Of a DNA stretch of 7,405 nucleotides, positions 1 to 6,664 are shown piece after piece. The stretch is from Cellvibrionales bacterium UBA2034 (GTDB lineage: Bacteria; Pseudomonadota; Gammaproteobacteria; Pseudomonadales; UBA7239). Where the stretch lies: NCBI GenBank assembly GCA_002333095.1, contig DDBK01000146.1, positions 272 through 7,676 of the forward strand, read 5' to 3'. Position 1 is the first letter of the stretch. The number at the start of each line of letters is the position of its first letter. Both the position numbers and the translations under genes were made by a program. The notes beneath the pieces are model-generated. The model made no database searches and was not told the origin of the DNA. It saw only the letters and a list, made by a program, of their open reading frames with translations.

Positions 1-320
1 CCTGCAAAAAGTGCTTGGTCTCAAGGAAAACGCGATTGCAATTTTGCAGGGTCAATTACCGCATCACTCCTCCCATCCTTACCCTGCTGATGCACTGTTC
101 TGCTGTACTCGCAGCCATTAGCATCTTTACTGAATCAGCAAGCATCTCTCATTTTCAGTTTAATCTGTCTCTAGTAAGCTCATCCAGCATGACTAGCAAC
201 TTTGGTATGAATACAGCAAGGACGCTAATTAACTAGCACATCAATAGTTAGCGAAGTTTTTTGCAACAACCCATTACTTTCCATTCACAAATATTTGGGG
301 TTTATAGGGCTGACTTTCTG

Positions 321-340
321 CGAGACAATGCGCAGTCTCG
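321..340 (+). other. Small hairpin in the trpG leader
   Basis: CGAGAC (321-326) and GTCTCG (335-340) form a perfect 6-bp stem around an 8-base loop. No T run follows, so it is not a standard intrinsic terminator. It could be an operator, an RNA leader element or chance. Confidence 0.3.
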
Positions 341-379
341 AAATAGTGCATACCGATGTATACCCATCCACGAAAAAAG

Positions 380-402
380 CGGGTAATGAATCGGGTAATG
401 AA
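380..402 (+). repeat. Tandem 11-base direct repeat, 12-base period
   Basis: CGGGTAATGAA occurs at 380-390 and again at 392-402, separated by one T. The copies are identical. They lie 50-72 bases before the chosen trpG start, inside the probable untranslated leader. A recent slippage duplication or a paired protein-binding site would both look like this, and the sequence alone does not decide. Confidence 0.7.
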
Positions 403-440
403 AGAACATTTGGATATTTAAGTCCTTATGAATCAAATAG

Positions 441-445
441 ATAGG
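441..445 (+). promoter_or_regulatory. Ribosome binding site that favours the internal trpG start
   Basis: ATAGG, continuing as AGGT, lies six bases before the ATG at 452. The alternative ATG at 428 has only a weak AAG-like match before it. This supports the start at 452, which also gives the N-terminus usual for the family. Confidence 0.55.
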
Positions 446-451
446 TCTTAT

Positions 452-1054
452 ATGGTCTTGATGATCGATAACTATGACTCCTTCACCTGGAACGTGGTGC
501 AGTACCTCGGCGAGCTGAAAGCCGATGTGAAGGTGATCCGCAACGACGAGCTGACGGTCGACGAGATCATCGCGCTGGCGCCGGAGCGTATTGTGATTTC
601 GCCCGGCCCCTGCACGCCCACTGAAGCCGGCGTGTCGCTGGAAGTAATTACCCGGCTCGCGGGCAAGCTGCCTATCCTCGGTGTGTGCCTCGGCCACCAG
701 AGCATCGGGCAGGCTATGGGCGGCAAAGTCGTGCGGGCGCGGCAGGTGATGCATGGCAAGGTGTCCGCTATCCATCACAACGGCAAGGGCGTATTCGCCA
801 ACCTGCCCTCCCCGTTCAATGCCACACGCTACCACTCGCTGATCATAGAGAAAGCATCGCTGCCGGATTGTCTCGAGATCACCGCATGGACACAGCTGGA
901 TGATGGCAGCGTGGACGAGATCATGGGCGTGCGCCACAAGGATTTTATTCTGGAAGGCGTGCAGTTCCATCCGGAATCCATTCTCAGTGAACACGGTCAC
1001 GCACTGCTCAAAAACTTTTTGTTAATGAACAATCCGCTCGGGATGAAGGGATGA
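452..1054 (+). CDS. trpG: Anthranilate synthase glutamine amidotransferase subunit TrpG
   Basis: The product hydrolyses glutamine and passes ammonia to TrpE, which makes anthranilate from chorismate in tryptophan synthesis. It is a cytosolic class I glutamine amidotransferase of 200 residues, the usual length. The N-terminus reads [12 protein letters not shown], as in the family. The oxyanion loop is near residues 50-56 (SPGPCTP), the nucleophile is Cys79 in GVCLGHQ, and His173 and Glu175 in QFHPES complete the triad. The ATG at 428 would add eight residues not typical of TrpG, so I prefer 452. The stop overlaps the trpD start in ATGA, which suggests translational coupling. PabA of folate synthesis is very similar, and in some bacteria one protein serves both pathways. 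The trpDC neighbours favour TrpG, but a dual role remains possible. No trpE is visible in the window. Confidence 0.95.
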   Translation: MVLMIDNYDSFTWNVVQYLGELKADVKVIRNDELTVDEIIALAPERIVISPGPCTPTEAGVSLEVITRLAGKLPILGVCLGHQSIGQAMGGKVVRARQVMHGKVSAIHHNGKGVFANLPSPFNATRYHSLIIEKASLPDCLEITAWTQLDDGSVDEIMGVRHKDFILEGVQFHPESILSEHGHALLKNFLLMNNPLGMKG

Positions 1055-2073
1055 TTATCCAGAAAGCCCTGCAACAGCTCATCGAGAGGCGCGACCTCAC
1101 GCAGGCCGACATGCATGCCGCGATGATGGCTGTCATGACAGGTGAAGCCACACCAGCACAGATTGGTGCTTTTCTGGTGGCGTTGCGCATGAAAGGCGAA
1201 ACCGTTACCGAAATTACCGCGGCAGCGCAAGTGATGCGCGAGCTGTCGAACAAAGTTGAATTGCGTGTTAAGCGAAAACACCTTGTTGATACCTGTGGCA
1301 CCGGCGGCAGCGGTATCCCGCTATTCAATATTTCCACTGCCAGTGCATTTGTGGTGGCGTGCGCGGGAGGATTTGTTGCCAAACACGGCAACCGTTCGGT
1401 GACATCAAAATCCGGCAGCGCAGATTTACTCGAAGCAGCTGGCGTGAATCTTGACCTTGCGCCGGAACAAGTCGCGAAGTGTGTGAATGAAATCGGTGTG
1501 GGCTTTATGTTTGCGGTTAAACATCACAGCGCCATGAAACACGCCATTGGCCCGCGCCGTGAGATCGGTGTACGCACGATTTTCAACGTGCTGGGGCCGT
1601 TGACCAATCCGGCTGCTGCACCGAACCAGGTGCTCGGTGTATTCGACAAAAATCTGGTTAGGCCACTGGCAGAAGTGCTGAAAAACCTTGGCAGTGAACA
1701 TGTGCTGGTTGTGCACTCCGAAGACGGGCTTGATGAAATCAGTCTCGCTGGGCCCACGTTTGTTGCTGAACTGAAAGATGGTGACATCCGTGAATATACC
1801 ATCACGCCCGAATCACTCGGCTTGAAAACACATCCGCTGGACAGTTTGCGCATAGACGATGCAACACAAAGCCTGGTGCTGGTAAAAACAGCATTGACCG
1901 ACAACTATTCCGCCGCTGCAGACATCGTCGCACTCAACGCGGGCGCCGCCATCTACGCCGCCAACCTGTGCAGCACATTGCAGCAAGGTGTCGATATGGC
2001 GCGCGACATACTGGGCACAGGCATCGCCTGGGAAAAACTGCAGGAATTTGCTGTCTTCACACAGCATGTGTAA
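1051..2073 (+). CDS. trpD: Anthranilate phosphoribosyltransferase TrpD
   Basis: The enzyme transfers the phosphoribosyl group of PRPP to anthranilate, the second step of the tryptophan branch. At 340 residues it is close to full family length and unfused to TrpG. A helical N-terminal domain (about 1-70) is followed by the PRPP-binding loop at 83-88, NIST at 93-96, KHGNR at 111-115, the anthranilate-side GPRRE region near 167-171 with LGPLTNP at 181-187, and the second metal motif DE at 228-229. The loop reads GTGGSG, whereas the family normally has GTGGDG, so the metal/PRPP-contacting Asp is replaced by Ser87 (codon AGC, 1309-1311). All other landmarks are intact, so I expect a working enzyme, perhaps with altered magnesium dependence. 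The start overlaps the trpG stop by four bases, and a GGA at 1041-1043 can serve as ribosome binding site. Confidence 0.96.
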   Translation: MIIQKALQQLIERRDLTQADMHAAMMAVMTGEATPAQIGAFLVALRMKGETVTEITAAAQVMRELSNKVELRVKRKHLVDTCGTGGSGIPLFNISTASAFVVACAGGFVAKHGNRSVTSKSGSADLLEAAGVNLDLAPEQVAKCVNEIGVGFMFAVKHHSAMKHAIGPRREIGVRTIFNVLGPLTNPAAAPNQVLGVFDKNLVRPLAEVLKNLGSEHVLVVHSEDGLDEISLAGPTFVAELKDGDIREYTITPESLGLKTHPLDSLRIDDATQSLVLVKTALTDNYSAAADIVALNAGAAIYAANLCSTLQQGVDMARDILGTGIAWEKLQEFAVFTQHV

Positions 2074-2091
2074 GACGAAACGGGAAACAGC

Positions 2092-2904
2092 ATGAACACA
2101 CCGACTAACTTGAACACACCGACTATCCTGAAAAAAATCATTGCCCGCAAGCACGAGGAAGTGCGTGATCGCCTGCAGAAAGTGTCCCTGGCCGAACAAC
2201 AACAGCGCGCAAAAGCACAAACCCCTCCCCGCGGATTTGTAGCTGCCGTCGAGCGCAAGCTGAAAAATGGTGACGCGGCTGTTATTGCTGAAATCAAGAA
2301 AGCCTCGCCCAGCAAGGGCGTAATTCGCGAGAAATTCTATCCAGAAGAAATTGCACGCTCTTATGAGAAAGGTGGCGCGGCTTGTCTGTCTGTCTTGACC
2401 GATGTGGACTTTTTCCAGGGTTGTGACGAGTACCTGCAACAGGCGCGTAACGCCACTAAACTGCCTGTGTTGCGCAAGGACTTCACGATTGACCCATACC
2501 AGATCTGGGAAGCGCGTGCACTGGGTGCTGATTGCATCCTGCTGATTGTTGCAGCACTGGAAGAAACACAATTGCGTGAGTTGAATGCTTGCGCCATCGA
2601 AGCCGGGCTGGATGTGCTGGTGGAAGTACACAATACAGCAGAGCTGTTACTGGCTTTGCAACTGGACAACAAGCTGGTCGGCATCAACAACCGCGACCTG
2701 CACACGTTCAACACCACGCTCAGCACCACTTACGAATTGTTGCCTGTTATCCCGGACGACCGCATCGTCGTCACGGAAAGTGGCATTCACAGTATTGATG
2801 ATGTGAAAGCGATGCGCGGCCATGGCGTGAATGCATTTCTGGTGGGCGAAACGTTTATGCGTGCCGAAGACCCGGGCTTGCAGTTGCTGGAGATGTTTAA
2901 CTGA
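2092..2904 (+). CDS. trpC: Indole-3-glycerol phosphate synthase TrpC
   Basis: The enzyme closes the ring and decarboxylates CdRP to give indole-3-glycerol phosphate, the fourth step of the branch. It is a 270-residue single-domain beta/alpha barrel, not the TrpC-TrpF fusion of enterobacteria. Family landmarks occur in order: Glu67-Ile-Lys69 with SPSKG at 72-76, CLSVLTD at 98-104, RKDF with Lys129 at 128-131, VEVH with Glu178 near 177-180, GINNRDL at 197-203, TESGI at 228-232 and the phosphate-binding LVGE at 250-253. The gene begins 18 bases after trpD, with GGGA at 2082-2085 as ribosome binding site, so it belongs to the same operon. The first codons carry an in-frame duplication, NTPT repeated at residues 2-5 and 8-11. 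A TTG at 2110 in the second copy could also start translation, giving a shorter N-terminus like that of relatives. Confidence 0.96.
   Translation: MNTPTNLNTPTILKKIIARKHEEVRDRLQKVSLAEQQQRAKAQTPPRGFVAAVERKLKNGDAAVIAEIKKASPSKGVIREKFYPEEIARSYEKGGAACLSVLTDVDFFQGCDEYLQQARNATKLPVLRKDFTIDPYQIWEARALGADCILLIVAALEETQLRELNACAIEAGLDVLVEVHNTAELLLALQLDNKLVGINNRDLHTFNTTLSTTYELLPVIPDDRIVVTESGIHSIDDVKAMRGHGVNAFLVGETFMRAEDPGLQLLEMFN
2093..2125 (+). repeat. 15-base direct repeat inside the start of trpC
   Basis: TGAACACACCGACTA occurs at 2093-2107 and 2111-2125, an 18-base period that keeps frame and duplicates six codons. The copies are identical over 15 bases, which suggests a recent slippage event. Confidence 0.85.
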
Positions 2905-2938
2905 TATGGTAAAGCTTGACTGATATGGAAATGCTTGA
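2901..2938 (+). repeat. 19-base tandem duplication at the trpC-nuclease junction
   Basis: CTGATATGGTAAAGCTTGA (2901-2919) is followed directly by a second copy (2920-2938) that differs at two positions. A partial third copy, CTGATG, at 2939-2944 contains the start codon of the next gene. The first copy holds the trpC stop codon (TGA, 2902-2904). Each copy opens a five-codon frame (2906-2923, MVKLD; 2925-2942, MEMLD). The stop of the second overlaps the nuclease start in TGATG. Confidence 0.85.
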
Positions 2939-2941
2939 CTG

Positions 2942-3712
2942 ATGTTCCGCGTGATCACCGCCAATACCAACGGCATACGCTCTGCTGCGAAAAAAGGGTT
3001 TTTTGACTGGCTGCAAACCCGGCAAGCGGATGTTATCTGCATCCAGGAAACCAAAGCGCAACGCGACCAGCTCGAACACGAGATGTTCTGCCCGCAGGGT
3101 TATCACTGCAATTATTTTGATGCGGAAAAGAAAGGTTACAGTGGCACAGCCCTGTTCTCGAAACGCAAACCGGATCGCGTGATCACAGGGCTGGGTTGGC
3201 CGTCTGCCGATACTGAGGGCAGATACCTGCAAGCAGACTTTGGCAAACTGTCCGTCGTATCGCTGTATCTGCCCTCAGGCTCCAGCAGCGATGCCGCACA
3301 AGAAAAAAAGTTTGATTTCCTGGATCGCTATCTGCCCATCCTGAAAAAACAGGTGAAAGATGGTCGCGACTACATCCTGTGCGGTGACTGGAACATTGCG
3401 CACAAACCCATCGACTTGAAAAACTGGAAAGGCAACCTGAAAAACTCCGGCTTCTTGCCGGAAGAGCGCGCGTGGCTCGATACCTTGTTTGATGACGTCG
3501 GTTTTGTTGATGCATTCCGCGTCATCAACCAGGAAGAAGACCAGTTCACCTGGTGGTCTAACCGCGGGCAAGCGTGGGCTAAAAACGTAGGCTGGCGGAT
3601 TGATTACCAGATTGTGTCGCCATCACTGCGCGATAAAATCAAACGCGTTGAAATATACAAGGATGAACGTTTCTCCGATCACTCCCCGCTGATCATGGAC
3701 TATTCACTGTAG
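2942..3712 (+). CDS. xthA: Exonuclease III / AP endonuclease family protein, Crc-like in sequence
   Basis: The protein belongs to the endonuclease/exonuclease/phosphatase superfamily. Exonuclease III cuts DNA at abasic sites and degrades one strand from the 3' end in base-excision repair. The 256 residues contain each expected catalytic element: Asn8 and Asn10 in NTNG, Glu36 in QETK, Tyr109 in YLPSG, Asp149 and Asn151 in GDWN, Asp221 in WRIDYQ, and Asp246-His247 in SDHSPL. Stretches such as RYLQADF, LPSG and ERAWLD resemble Pseudomonas Crc, a regulator from the same fold that has lost the GDxN motif. Because the active site is intact here, I call it a nuclease. A Crc-like regulatory role cannot be excluded. 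It follows trpC by 37 bases of duplicated sequence and probably shares its transcript. No strong ribosome binding site is seen, so translation may be coupled. The stop lies four bases from that of the opposing uvrD. Confidence 0.88.
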   Translation: MFRVITANTNGIRSAAKKGFFDWLQTRQADVICIQETKAQRDQLEHEMFCPQGYHCNYFDAEKKGYSGTALFSKRKPDRVITGLGWPSADTEGRYLQADFGKLSVVSLYLPSGSSSDAAQEKKFDFLDRYLPILKKQVKDGRDYILCGDWNIAHKPIDLKNWKGNLKNSGFLPEERAWLDTLFDDVGFVDAFRVINQEEDQFTWWSNRGQAWAKNVGWRIDYQIVSPSLRDKIKRVEIYKDERFSDHSPLIMDYSL

Positions 3713-3713
3713 A

Positions 3714-3746
3714 TTGTCAGGCCGCGCCAATATTGGCGTGTGACAA
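3714..3746. repeat. Interrupted inverted repeat over two convergent stop codons
   Basis: TTGTCA (3714-3719) pairs with TGACAA (3741-3746). Between them lies a perfect 14-base palindrome, CGCCAATATTGGCG (3725-3738), with an unequal internal loop of 5 and 2 bases. The structure covers the uvrD stop (3717-3719) and starts two bases after the nuclease stop. No T run follows on either strand, so it is not a classical intrinsic terminator. It may still end or protect both transcripts. Confidence 0.6.
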
Positions 3747-5903
3747 CATCAACCATTTTGTGCCATCGGTATCGAAATTGATCTGCACTCTTGTGCGCGG
3801 CCCGTTACCTTCTACGTTGAGAATAATTCCTTCGCCAAAGATCGGATGGAACACGCGCTGGCCCAGGCGAAATTCACCGTCGCTGGTTTCTTTCTGGCGC
3901 AGGGAAGGATGCGTGGCAGGTTGCGAGTGATCCCCTCTTGAATGATAAACGGGGCGCGTGACCTTGGTGCGTGGCCGCACTTCTTCCAGCAAGTCTGACG
4001 GGATTTCACGAATAAACCGCGATGGCATATTGAACGCATCACTGCCATGCAGGCGACGGCTTTCCGCATAAGTGATATACAATTTTTTTTCCGCGCGGGT
4101 GATGCCGACATAACACAGACGCCGCTCTTCCTCGAGCTGCCCCGGTTCATCCATCGACATCTTGTGCGGGAACAGGTTTTCTTCCACGCCGGTGATAAAC
4201 ACCAATGGAAACTCCAGCCCTTTGGCAGAATGCAATGTCATCAGTTGCACGCTGTCACTGTCTGGTTCTGCTTGTGCATCGCCAGCATCCAGCGCGGTGG
4301 TGGCCAGAAACTGGCCGAGCACCGGCTCTTCACTGTCTTCCGGTTCAAATGCCTTGCACGCCCCCACAAGTTCCTGCAGGTTTTCTACGCGACTCAATCC
4401 CTTCTCGCCTTTTTCATTGCGGTGAAAATCAAGCAAGCCACTGGCTGTTATCGCATGATCAGCTATTTTATGCAGTGGCTCTTCGCGCGTTTCCACATCC
4501 AGCCGATTGATCAACGAAATAAAGCTGCGCACAGCATTGCTGGCACGTGCTGTCATGCGACCGGTTTGTGTCAGCTCGTCGGCTGCTTGCCACAATGAAC
4601 AATCGCGTTCGCGCGCATAGGCGCGGATATCTTCTACTGTGCGTTCCCCGATAGCGCGTGTTGGCGTATTGATCACGCGCTCGAACGCCGGATCATCATG
4701 GCGATTCCAGATCAAACGCAAATACGCCAGCGCATTGCGGATTTCAAGGCGGTCATAAAACTTTTGCCCGCCGTACACCACATACGGCAACCCCCGCTGT
4801 AATAATGCTTCTTCCAGTGCGCGCGATTGTGCATTGGAACGGTATAGCAATGCGCAATCCCGCCGCAAACCGCCACTTTCTACCCAGGCGCTGATGCGAT
4901 CAACAATAAAACGTGCTTCTTCCTGTTCATTGAATGCCGCAAATACAGAAATCAGGTCGCCCTCGACACTGTCTGTCCACAATTCCTTACCCATGCGGCC
5001 GCGATTGTTATCGATAACCGCATTGGCGGCTTTTAATATCGTGGCCGTTGAGCGGTAATTCTGTTCAAGACGCACCGTATGCACATTCGGGAAATGCTGC
5101 GTGAACCGCTGGATATTTTCAATCTGTGCGCCACGCCAGCCATAAATGGACTGGTCATCATCACCCACTGCCGTGATATAGGATTGGCCACCCGCCAGCA
5201 CGCGCAACCATGCGTATTGGATCGTATTGGTATCCTGGAATTCGTCAACCAACAGAAAACGGAAGCGCTGCTGGTAATGCGCCAGCAGCTCTGGCTTGTT
5301 GAGCCATAGCTCATGCGACCGCAACAACAATTCGCCGAAATCCACCAACCCGCCGCGCTGACAGGCCTCTTCGTATGCCGTATAGATTTTTATCAGCGTA
5401 TCAGTATGTAAATCTCCCGTACGCTGCAAATAACTCGCGCGCCTGCCTTCGTCTTTTTGTCCGCCGATATACCATTGCGTCTGTTTTGCTGGCCAACGGC
5501 CTTCGTCAATTTCAAGATTTTTCATCACGCGCTTGATCAGCCGCAGCTGGTCATCGCTATCGAGGATCTGGAATTGCTCCGGCAGGTTTGCATCGCGCCA
5601 ATGCTGTTTAAGCAGGCGGTGCGCCAGATTATGGAACGTTCCTACCCACAAATGCCGCGCGGCACCGCCCAGTTTTTCTTCCAGCCGGTTGCGCATTTCA
5701 CGCGCCGCCTTGTTGGTAAACGTCACCGCAAGAATGGCGTGGGGCGCAACATTTTCTACCTGGATCAACCAGGCAATACGATGCACCAGCACACGCGTTT
5801 TGCCACTGCCGGCACCAGCCAGAATCAGCTGGTTTTCTGGCGATGCACTGACAGCTTCGCGCTGGGCATCATTGAGCCCATCCAGTAACCCGGAAACATC
5901 CAT
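3717..5903 (-). CDS. uvrD: DNA helicase II UvrD
   Basis: This is a 3'-to-5' superfamily 1A DNA helicase that removes the excised strand in nucleotide-excision repair and unwinds DNA in mismatch repair. It has 728 residues, against 720 in E. coli, and aligns with it end to end. Visible motifs are the Q region (LNDAQREAV, 10-18), Walker A with Lys35 (AGAGSGKT), motif Ia (TFTNKAA, 61-67), motif II with Asp220-Glu221 (VDEFQDT), motif III (GDDDQSIYGWRG, 247-258), motif IV with Arg284 (QNYRS), motif V (LHSAKGLEFP, 557-566) and motif VI with Arg603 (VGITRAE). A linker leads to a C-terminal Tudor-like domain (about 677-728), which in UvrD/PcrA contacts RNA polymerase. Rep lacks this tail, which supports UvrD. 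The start lies nine bases after the dsbA stop with only a weak ribosome binding site, so coupling to dsbA is likely. No SOS box is recognisable next to the start. Confidence 0.97.
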   Translation of the reverse strand: MDVSGLLDGLNDAQREAVSASPENQLILAGAGSGKTRVLVHRIAWLIQVENVAPHAILAVTFTNKAAREMRNRLEEKLGGAARHLWVGTFHNLAHRLLKQHWRDANLPEQFQILDSDDQLRLIKRVMKNLEIDEGRWPAKQTQWYIGGQKDEGRRASYLQRTGDLHTDTLIKIYTAYEEACQRGGLVDFGELLLRSHELWLNKPELLAHYQQRFRFLLVDEFQDTNTIQYAWLRVLAGGQSYITAVGDDDQSIYGWRGAQIENIQRFTQHFPNVHTVRLEQNYRSTATILKAANAVIDNNRGRMGKELWTDSVEGDLISVFAAFNEQEEARFIVDRISAWVESGGLRRDCALLYRSNAQSRALEEALLQRGLPYVVYGGQKFYDRLEIRNALAYLRLIWNRHDDPAFERVINTPTRAIGERTVEDIRAYARERDCSLWQAADELTQTGRMTARASNAVRSFISLINRLDVETREEPLHKIADHAITASGLLDFHRNEKGEKGLSRVENLQELVGACKAFEPEDSEEPVLGQFLATTALDAGDAQAEPDSDSVQLMTLHSAKGLEFPLVFITGVEENLFPHKMSMDEPGQLEEERRLCYVGITRAEKKLYITYAESRRLHGSDAFNMPSRFIREIPSDLLEEVRPRTKVTRPVYHSRGDHSQPATHPSLRQKETSDGEFRLGQRVFHPIFGEGIILNVEGNGPRTRVQINFDTDGTKWLMLSHANIGAA

Positions 5904-5912
5904 CAGGTATTT

Positions 5913-6581
5913 TTATTTCTTACCGCCCTTTCCCTGACGCTCTTTCTCGATCAGGAAACTGGCCACAGACAACATGGCTTCCTGTGACCCTGTCTCGTTG
6001 GAAGACACGCGGTACTTGCCATTCACGATAATTTCCGGGGTGCCTTGCACGCCATAACTACGGACACGCGCATCTGCCTGACGGGTTTGTGACTGCACGG
6101 AAAAAGAGTTATAGGCTTTGCGGATCGCTGCATCATCAATACCGTGCGCAACAAACAATGCGGCGATATCGTTTTCGTTTGACAGCGCTTTTTTCTCGTC
6201 AATCATCGCCTTGAAAATAATCGGATGCATGGCATCCAGCACATTCAATTGTTTTGCCGCGTAATACGCACGGGAATGGACTTCCATAGCCGGGCGCCAT
6301 ATGGCGGGCGTCTGTTGAAAATCTACATCGTCAGGCAGTTTTTTTGCCCATGGCTCGAGTATCGCTTCAAAATGGTAGCAATGCGGGCAACCATACCAGA
6401 ACACTTCATTCACTTCGATCTTGTCCGGATTGGCCGTACGGACTGGCACAGCAATCACTTGATAGTGTTTGCCCGCCTGATATTTTTCCACGGATGTTTG
6501 TGGCGCAACCGGGGCTTGTGCCTGGGCCATAAAAGGCAAGAAACTACCGATCAGCAGCAATGAGGTTATCAATTGTTTCAT
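5913..6581 (-). CDS. dsbA: Periplasmic thiol:disulfide oxidoreductase DsbA
   Basis: DsbA introduces disulfide bonds into proteins newly exported to the periplasm and is reoxidised by membrane DsbB, which is not in this window. The 222-residue precursor starts with a signal peptide: basic MKQ, a hydrophobic core, and a probable cleavage after AQA near residues 21-23. A thioredoxin fold with an inserted helical domain follows. The redox motif is Cys65-Pro-His-Cys68 in FWYGCPHC, the classic DsbA dipeptide. The cis-proline is Pro182 in GTPE. The frame continues upstream for 24 more codons, but the ATG at 6581 is preferred because it gives a proper signal peptide and has AGGAG six bases upstream. 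Upstream lies a terminator ending the cytochrome c4 transcript, so dsbA needs its own promoter or readthrough. Downstream, uvrD follows after nine bases. The C-terminus is rich in Lys and Gly. Confidence 0.96.
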   Translation of the reverse strand: MKQLITSLLLIGSFLPFMAQAQAPVAPQTSVEKYQAGKHYQVIAVPVRTANPDKIEVNEVFWYGCPHCYHFEAILEPWAKKLPDDVDFQQTPAIWRPAMEVHSRAYYAAKQLNVLDAMHPIIFKAMIDEKKALSNENDIAALFVAHGIDDAAIRKAYNSFSVQSQTRQADARVRSYGVQGTPEIIVNGKYRVSSNETGSQEAMLSVASFLIEKERQGKGGKK

Positions 6582-6587
6582 ATTGCT

Positions 6588-6592
6588 CTCCT
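6588..6592 (-). promoter_or_regulatory. Strong ribosome binding site of dsbA
   Basis: On the minus strand AGGAG lies six bases before the ATG at 6581. It is the best Shine-Dalgarno match in the window and settles the dsbA start over the longer open frame that reaches 6653. Confidence 0.85.
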
Positions 6593-6610
6593 GTGAAAAA
6601 AACGATCTAA

Positions 6611-6639
6611 ATAAAAAAGGCGGCTCGATGCCGCCTTTT
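6611..6639 (-). terminator. Intrinsic terminator of the cytochrome c4 gene
   Basis: A perfect 10-bp stem, AAAAGGCGGC and GCCGCCTTTT (6615-6624 and 6630-6639), encloses a 5-base loop. On the minus strand it ends in TTTTTTAT. It starts 25 bases after the cytochrome c4 stop and stands between that gene and dsbA. The A/T flanks make it nearly symmetrical, but no plus-strand gene ends here. Confidence 0.92.
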
Positions 6640-6664
6640 GATGCTGCAAACAAACCGTAGTTCC

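Larger units (their letters stand above)
1..451. other. AT-rich leader upstream of trpG with no supportable complete gene
   Basis: No complete gene can be supported here. Several short open frames compete on both strands: on the plus strand one runs from the window edge to a stop at 119-121 and another to a stop at 234-236. None has a recognisable family motif or a good ribosome binding site. The frame closing at 119-121 could be the tail of a gene entering from the left, but this is a guess. Composition is visibly AT-richer than trpG, especially from 120 to 300. A T6 run at 257-262 follows a weak imperfect stem (224-252). I found no convincing sigma-70 promoter, although the trpG transcript must begin in or before this stretch. 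A short frame at 386-421 contains no Trp codon, so it does not look like a trp attenuation leader peptide. Confidence 0.5.

Noticed and set aside
15..236. TTG-started 73-codon frame
   Set aside because: It has no ribosome binding site or family motif, its residue use is Ser/Thr-rich and unlike the real genes, and competing frames are equally open.
224..262. Stem followed by T6 as a terminator for an upstream gene
   Set aside because: The stem is short, AT-rich and needs a 4-base bulge, and the T run starts four bases after it.
261..308. TTGCAA and TATAGG as a trpG promoter
   Set aside because: The spacing between the two hexamers is far from 16-18 bases, and no better pair was found.
386..421. 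Short frame MNRVMKEHLDI before trpG as an attenuation leader peptide
   Set aside because: It has no Trp codon, and no terminator/antiterminator pair follows it.
428..451. Upstream ATG as the trpG start
   Set aside because: It adds eight residues not usual for TrpG and has a weaker ribosome binding site than the ATG at 452.
302..1000. Long minus-strand frame opposite trpG
   Set aside because: It is a shadow of trpG, whose family motifs are all on the plus strand; the antisense product has no recognisable motif.
6582..6653. N-terminal extension of dsbA
   Set aside because: It would bury the signal peptide and includes sequence of the cytochrome c4 terminator.
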